Origin: Deinococcus radiophilus
GTDB lineage: Bacteria; Deinococcota; Deinococci; Deinococcales; Deinococcaceae
Length of the DNA: 64,000 nt
Assembly (NCBI RefSeq): GCF_020889625.1
Contig: NZ_CP086380.1
Coordinates: forward strand, 1 to 64,000
Direction: 5' to 3'
The translations under genes were made by a program, and so were the position numbers. Within the stretch, counting starts at the first letter, position 1; each line of letters begins with the position of its first letter. The notes under the pieces are model-generated. The model was not told where the DNA came from, searched no databases, and saw only the letters and a list, made by a program, of their open reading frames with translations. Positions 60,457-64,000 of the stretch are shown one piece after another.

Positions 60457-60930
60457 CCTTTATCTGATCCTGCCTCTCCATCGTTGTGCCTGCTGCTGGT
60501 AGAGGACGAGCAGGCCGACGCTGAGCTGTTTCAGGAGTTGCTGGGTGAGGTGGCGGCCCACGCCAAAGTGGTACACATGCGCAATGGCCGTGAAGCTCTG
60601 GATTACCTGAACAGCCTGGATGACCCGGAGGCCTTTCACGACAGCCAGGCCCTGCGGCCCAATCTGATCGTGCTGGACCTGAATATGCCGGTCATGAACG
60701 GTCATGCCTTTTTGGAGCAGGCCAAGCAAGACGAGCGTCTGCGTGACATTCCCGTGCTGGTACTGAGCACCTCCGACCACGCCGACGACGTGCAGCGGGC
60801 CTATCAGGCCCACGCCAGCGGCTATCTGGTCAAGCCCAACTCGTTTCAGGAATACACCGACATGCTGCGGCTGATGACCTCTTACTGGGGCCAGGTGATG
60901 CGCCTGCCCCGGAGTGCCAGCCCGCTCTAA
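60454..60930 (+). CDS. Single-domain response regulator, Rcp1-like
   Basis: 158 residues from ATG 60454. A receiver domain with acidic pair LLVEDEQADAELF, phosphoacceptor LIVLDLNMPVMNG, LSTSDHADDV and GYLVKPN. There is no output domain, so it acts through protein contacts. The long loop containing ALDYLNSLDDPEAF is typical of Rcp1-type regulators that partner phytochrome-like kinases. Divergent pairing with the kinase at 59260 supports a two-component pair. Confidence 0.92.
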   Translation: MPLSDPASPSLCLLLVEDEQADAELFQELLGEVAAHAKVVHMRNGREALDYLNSLDDPEAFHDSQALRPNLIVLDLNMPVMNGHAFLEQAKQDERLRDIPVLVLSTSDHADDVQRAYQAHASGYLVKPNSFQEYTDMLRLMTSYWGQVMRLPRSASPL

Positions 60931-61025
60931 CTCGTTGAGATTCCCTTCGGAGTTGTCCCGGCACGGAGGTAAGTGGGACAGTCGGCCTCGGAAGTGCCGG
61001 CCCCTCTCCCCCTATGCTGTGGCCT

Positions 61026-62876
<1,851 letters not shown>

Positions 62877-63179
62877 GTTGAGGGCGGAATCTGCTGCCGC
62901 CGAATGGCCCCAAGGAGTAGGCGGCAGCGGCCACTGCTCTGGTCAGTTCTTGCGGGGCCAGCCCGTCGGTTGGGCCTACTTGGGGTATCTCAAAGCTGCT
63001 TGGTGATGAGTCCCGCGCTCGCCCCAGATATGTCCCTGCTGGCGTGGTCAGTGCAGAGGTGCTACAGCATCAGTCAGCCGCTTGTCGTTCCATAGAGCCG
63101 AAGTACGGTTGGTTCAGCTCAGACGAGGCACGAAAAAAACTCCTCCGCAGGGAGAGGGTGTGATCCTACTGGGCACGGC
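62877..63179. other. Intergenic region downstream of ubiD, with a hairpin
   Basis: About 300 bases without a credible gene. GCTGCCGCC (62893-62901) pairs with GGCGGCAGC (62920-62928), 17 bases after the ubiD stop, and may end its transcript although no T tract follows. The rest shows no coding pattern or clear repeat. Confidence 0.5.
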
Positions 63180-63425
63180 TCAAAAAAAGCCGCGCCGCTT
63201 GGTGTTGTTCCCGCGTCCAAAACGGCGGTTGGCCTGGTCCAGCAGCGAGTCCAGCATCTTCTCGCGCCGGCTGGGCTGATAAAAGCGGCCCCGTTTGGCT
63301 TTCTGCGAGGCGCGGTAGCGGGTGATCAGGTCTAGGGCGACGGGGGCCAGCACCATCAGAGTGCGGAACTTGCTGGCGCGGCTGCCACGCGCCGCAGTCT
63401 TGGTTATACGGTTGAGTCGGGCCAT
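63180..63425 (-). CDS. Hypothetical 81-aa basic protein
   Basis: 81 residues from ATG 63425 (CATACT 6 bases upstream). The protein is very basic at both ends (LNRITKTAARGSRASKFR; RFGRGNNTKRRGFF) with one hydrophobic segment (TLMVLAPVALDLITRY). It may be a small membrane-associated or nucleic-acid-binding protein. No known motif. Confidence 0.6.
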   Translation of the reverse strand: MARLNRITKTAARGSRASKFRTLMVLAPVALDLITRYRASQKAKRGRFYQPSRREKMLDSLLDQANRRFGRGNNTKRRGFF

Positions 63426-63481
63426 ATGCGCAGTATGGCGCAGCGCTGGGCGAGCTGAATGAAGCCAGAGCCGTGGTTTCC

Positions 63482-64000
63482 TTAAATTGCAGGGACGGAT
63501 CGGCGAGTCTGATGACGCTGGAGAATAACACCTAGCCCCGGCGCAAGCACCAGCAGCGTCCAAAAGGGCCAGCCGGAGATATGGGTTTGGATATCGGTGG
63601 TGATCAGGCCCTGAACCTGGCGTTCGCTGACGGGCGTGGACGCCTCAGAGTCGGGCATGCGCACAATAGCGTTCCCGACCACCGTGGTTCCCGGCAGCGC
63701 CGCTGGACCGGGACTCAGAACGACATTTTGCAACTGCATCAGCTCTGCGCCCTGCTGCTGCTCAATTTTGGCGACCATCAACTGCGGCGCGCTCAGAATC
63801 AGCAGGGCGGTGACGGCTCCCAGCAAGGGGGCCAGGGCTGCCCGCAGCGGGGTACTCAGCCAGTCGCGCCGCCAGTAGACCAGCGTTAGCAATGCCGTGG
63901 CCAGCGCGCCCAGGCTCAGGCCGGGGCTAAGCCGCACGGCGTCACCGATGACCGGCAGCGTCAGGAACAGCCGCATATAAGCCTGAAGCGCCAGCGCCAG
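63482..64000 (-). CDS. Membrane protein, 5' end outside the window
   Basis: The frame is open to the right edge, so the start is probably beyond 64000 (an internal ATG at 63976 gives 164 residues). It has an N-terminal hydrophobic pair (LGALATALLTLVYW; LAPLLGAVTALLILSA), an extracytoplasmic polar loop of about 65 residues (QQQGAELMQLQNVVL...) and a last helix (FWTLLVLAPGLGVIL). The order helix-helix-loop-helix is clear; the function is not recognised. Confidence 0.6.
   Translation of the reverse strand: MALALQAYMRLFLTLPVIGDAVRLSPGLSLGALATALLTLVYWRRDWLSTPLRAALAPLLGAVTALLILSAPQLMVAKIEQQQGAELMQLQNVVLSPGPAALPGTTVVGNAIVRMPDSEASTPVSERQVQGLITTDIQTHISGWPFWTLLVLAPGLGVILQRHQTRRSVPAI

Overview
The window looks like a chromosomal segment of a Deinococcus species. 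The evidence is high GC in most of the window, a glutaminyl-tRNA synthetase with a C-terminal YqeY-like domain, a crtO/cruF carotenoid cluster of the deinoxanthin type, a UV-damage endonuclease (UvsE), the lineage-restricted families DUF3248 and DUF3809, and many start codons with a TANNNT box 6-8 nt upstream and no Shine-Dalgarno site (leaderless-mRNA layout).

Bases 1 to about 11.5 kb are an accessory, visibly lower-GC island, all on the minus strand. In transcription order it holds a 90-aa protein, a PrsW-family membrane protease, a lipoprotein, a NERD-domain coiled-coil membrane protein, an HNH_2 nuclease, and an unusual type I restriction-modification operon. That operon encodes HsdM with a long C-terminal extension, HsdS fused to an ImmA/IrrE-type metallopeptidase domain, an ArdC-like metallopeptidase, and an unrecognised protein cut by the window edge. 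No hsdR is visible. The island abuts the 3' part of a tRNA-Ile gene (11508-11571), which reads as an integration-site remnant.

From about 11.6 kb the sequence is ordinary core genome. It carries glnS, nhaC, pilT, a complete seven-gene mrpABCDEFG antiporter operon with overlapping genes, uvsE, fused pabB-pabA plus pabC, ackA and pta, a WecG/TagA-type glycosyltransferase, an ABC exporter, trmJ coupled to a histidine kinase, an MBL-purD-DUF3248-DUF3809 operon, and cdd. A thyA / dCMP deaminase / folA thymidylate operon, an MFS transporter with a divergent winged-helix regulator, and a FtsX/LolD-type ABC pair behind paired TetR-like operators follow.

Bases 52.2-58.0 kb form a carotenoid operon: crtO, cruF, acyltransferase, GT2 glycosyltransferase and a CrtI-family desaturase. 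This combination suggests a glycosylated, possibly acylated, acyclic ketocarotenoid. The window ends with rsmD, coaD, a divergent histidine kinase / response regulator pair sharing one overlapping -10 region, a ubiD-family decarboxylase, and two small membrane-type genes.

Several decayed genes lie in the core: a Nudix remnant, a secreted protein with an in-frame amber codon, and two frameshifted membrane proteins. The strongest candidate for something undescribed is the protease-linked type I R-M operon at 1-5883. A second is an RDRM-like operator over the promoter of an uncharacterised gene at 12439.
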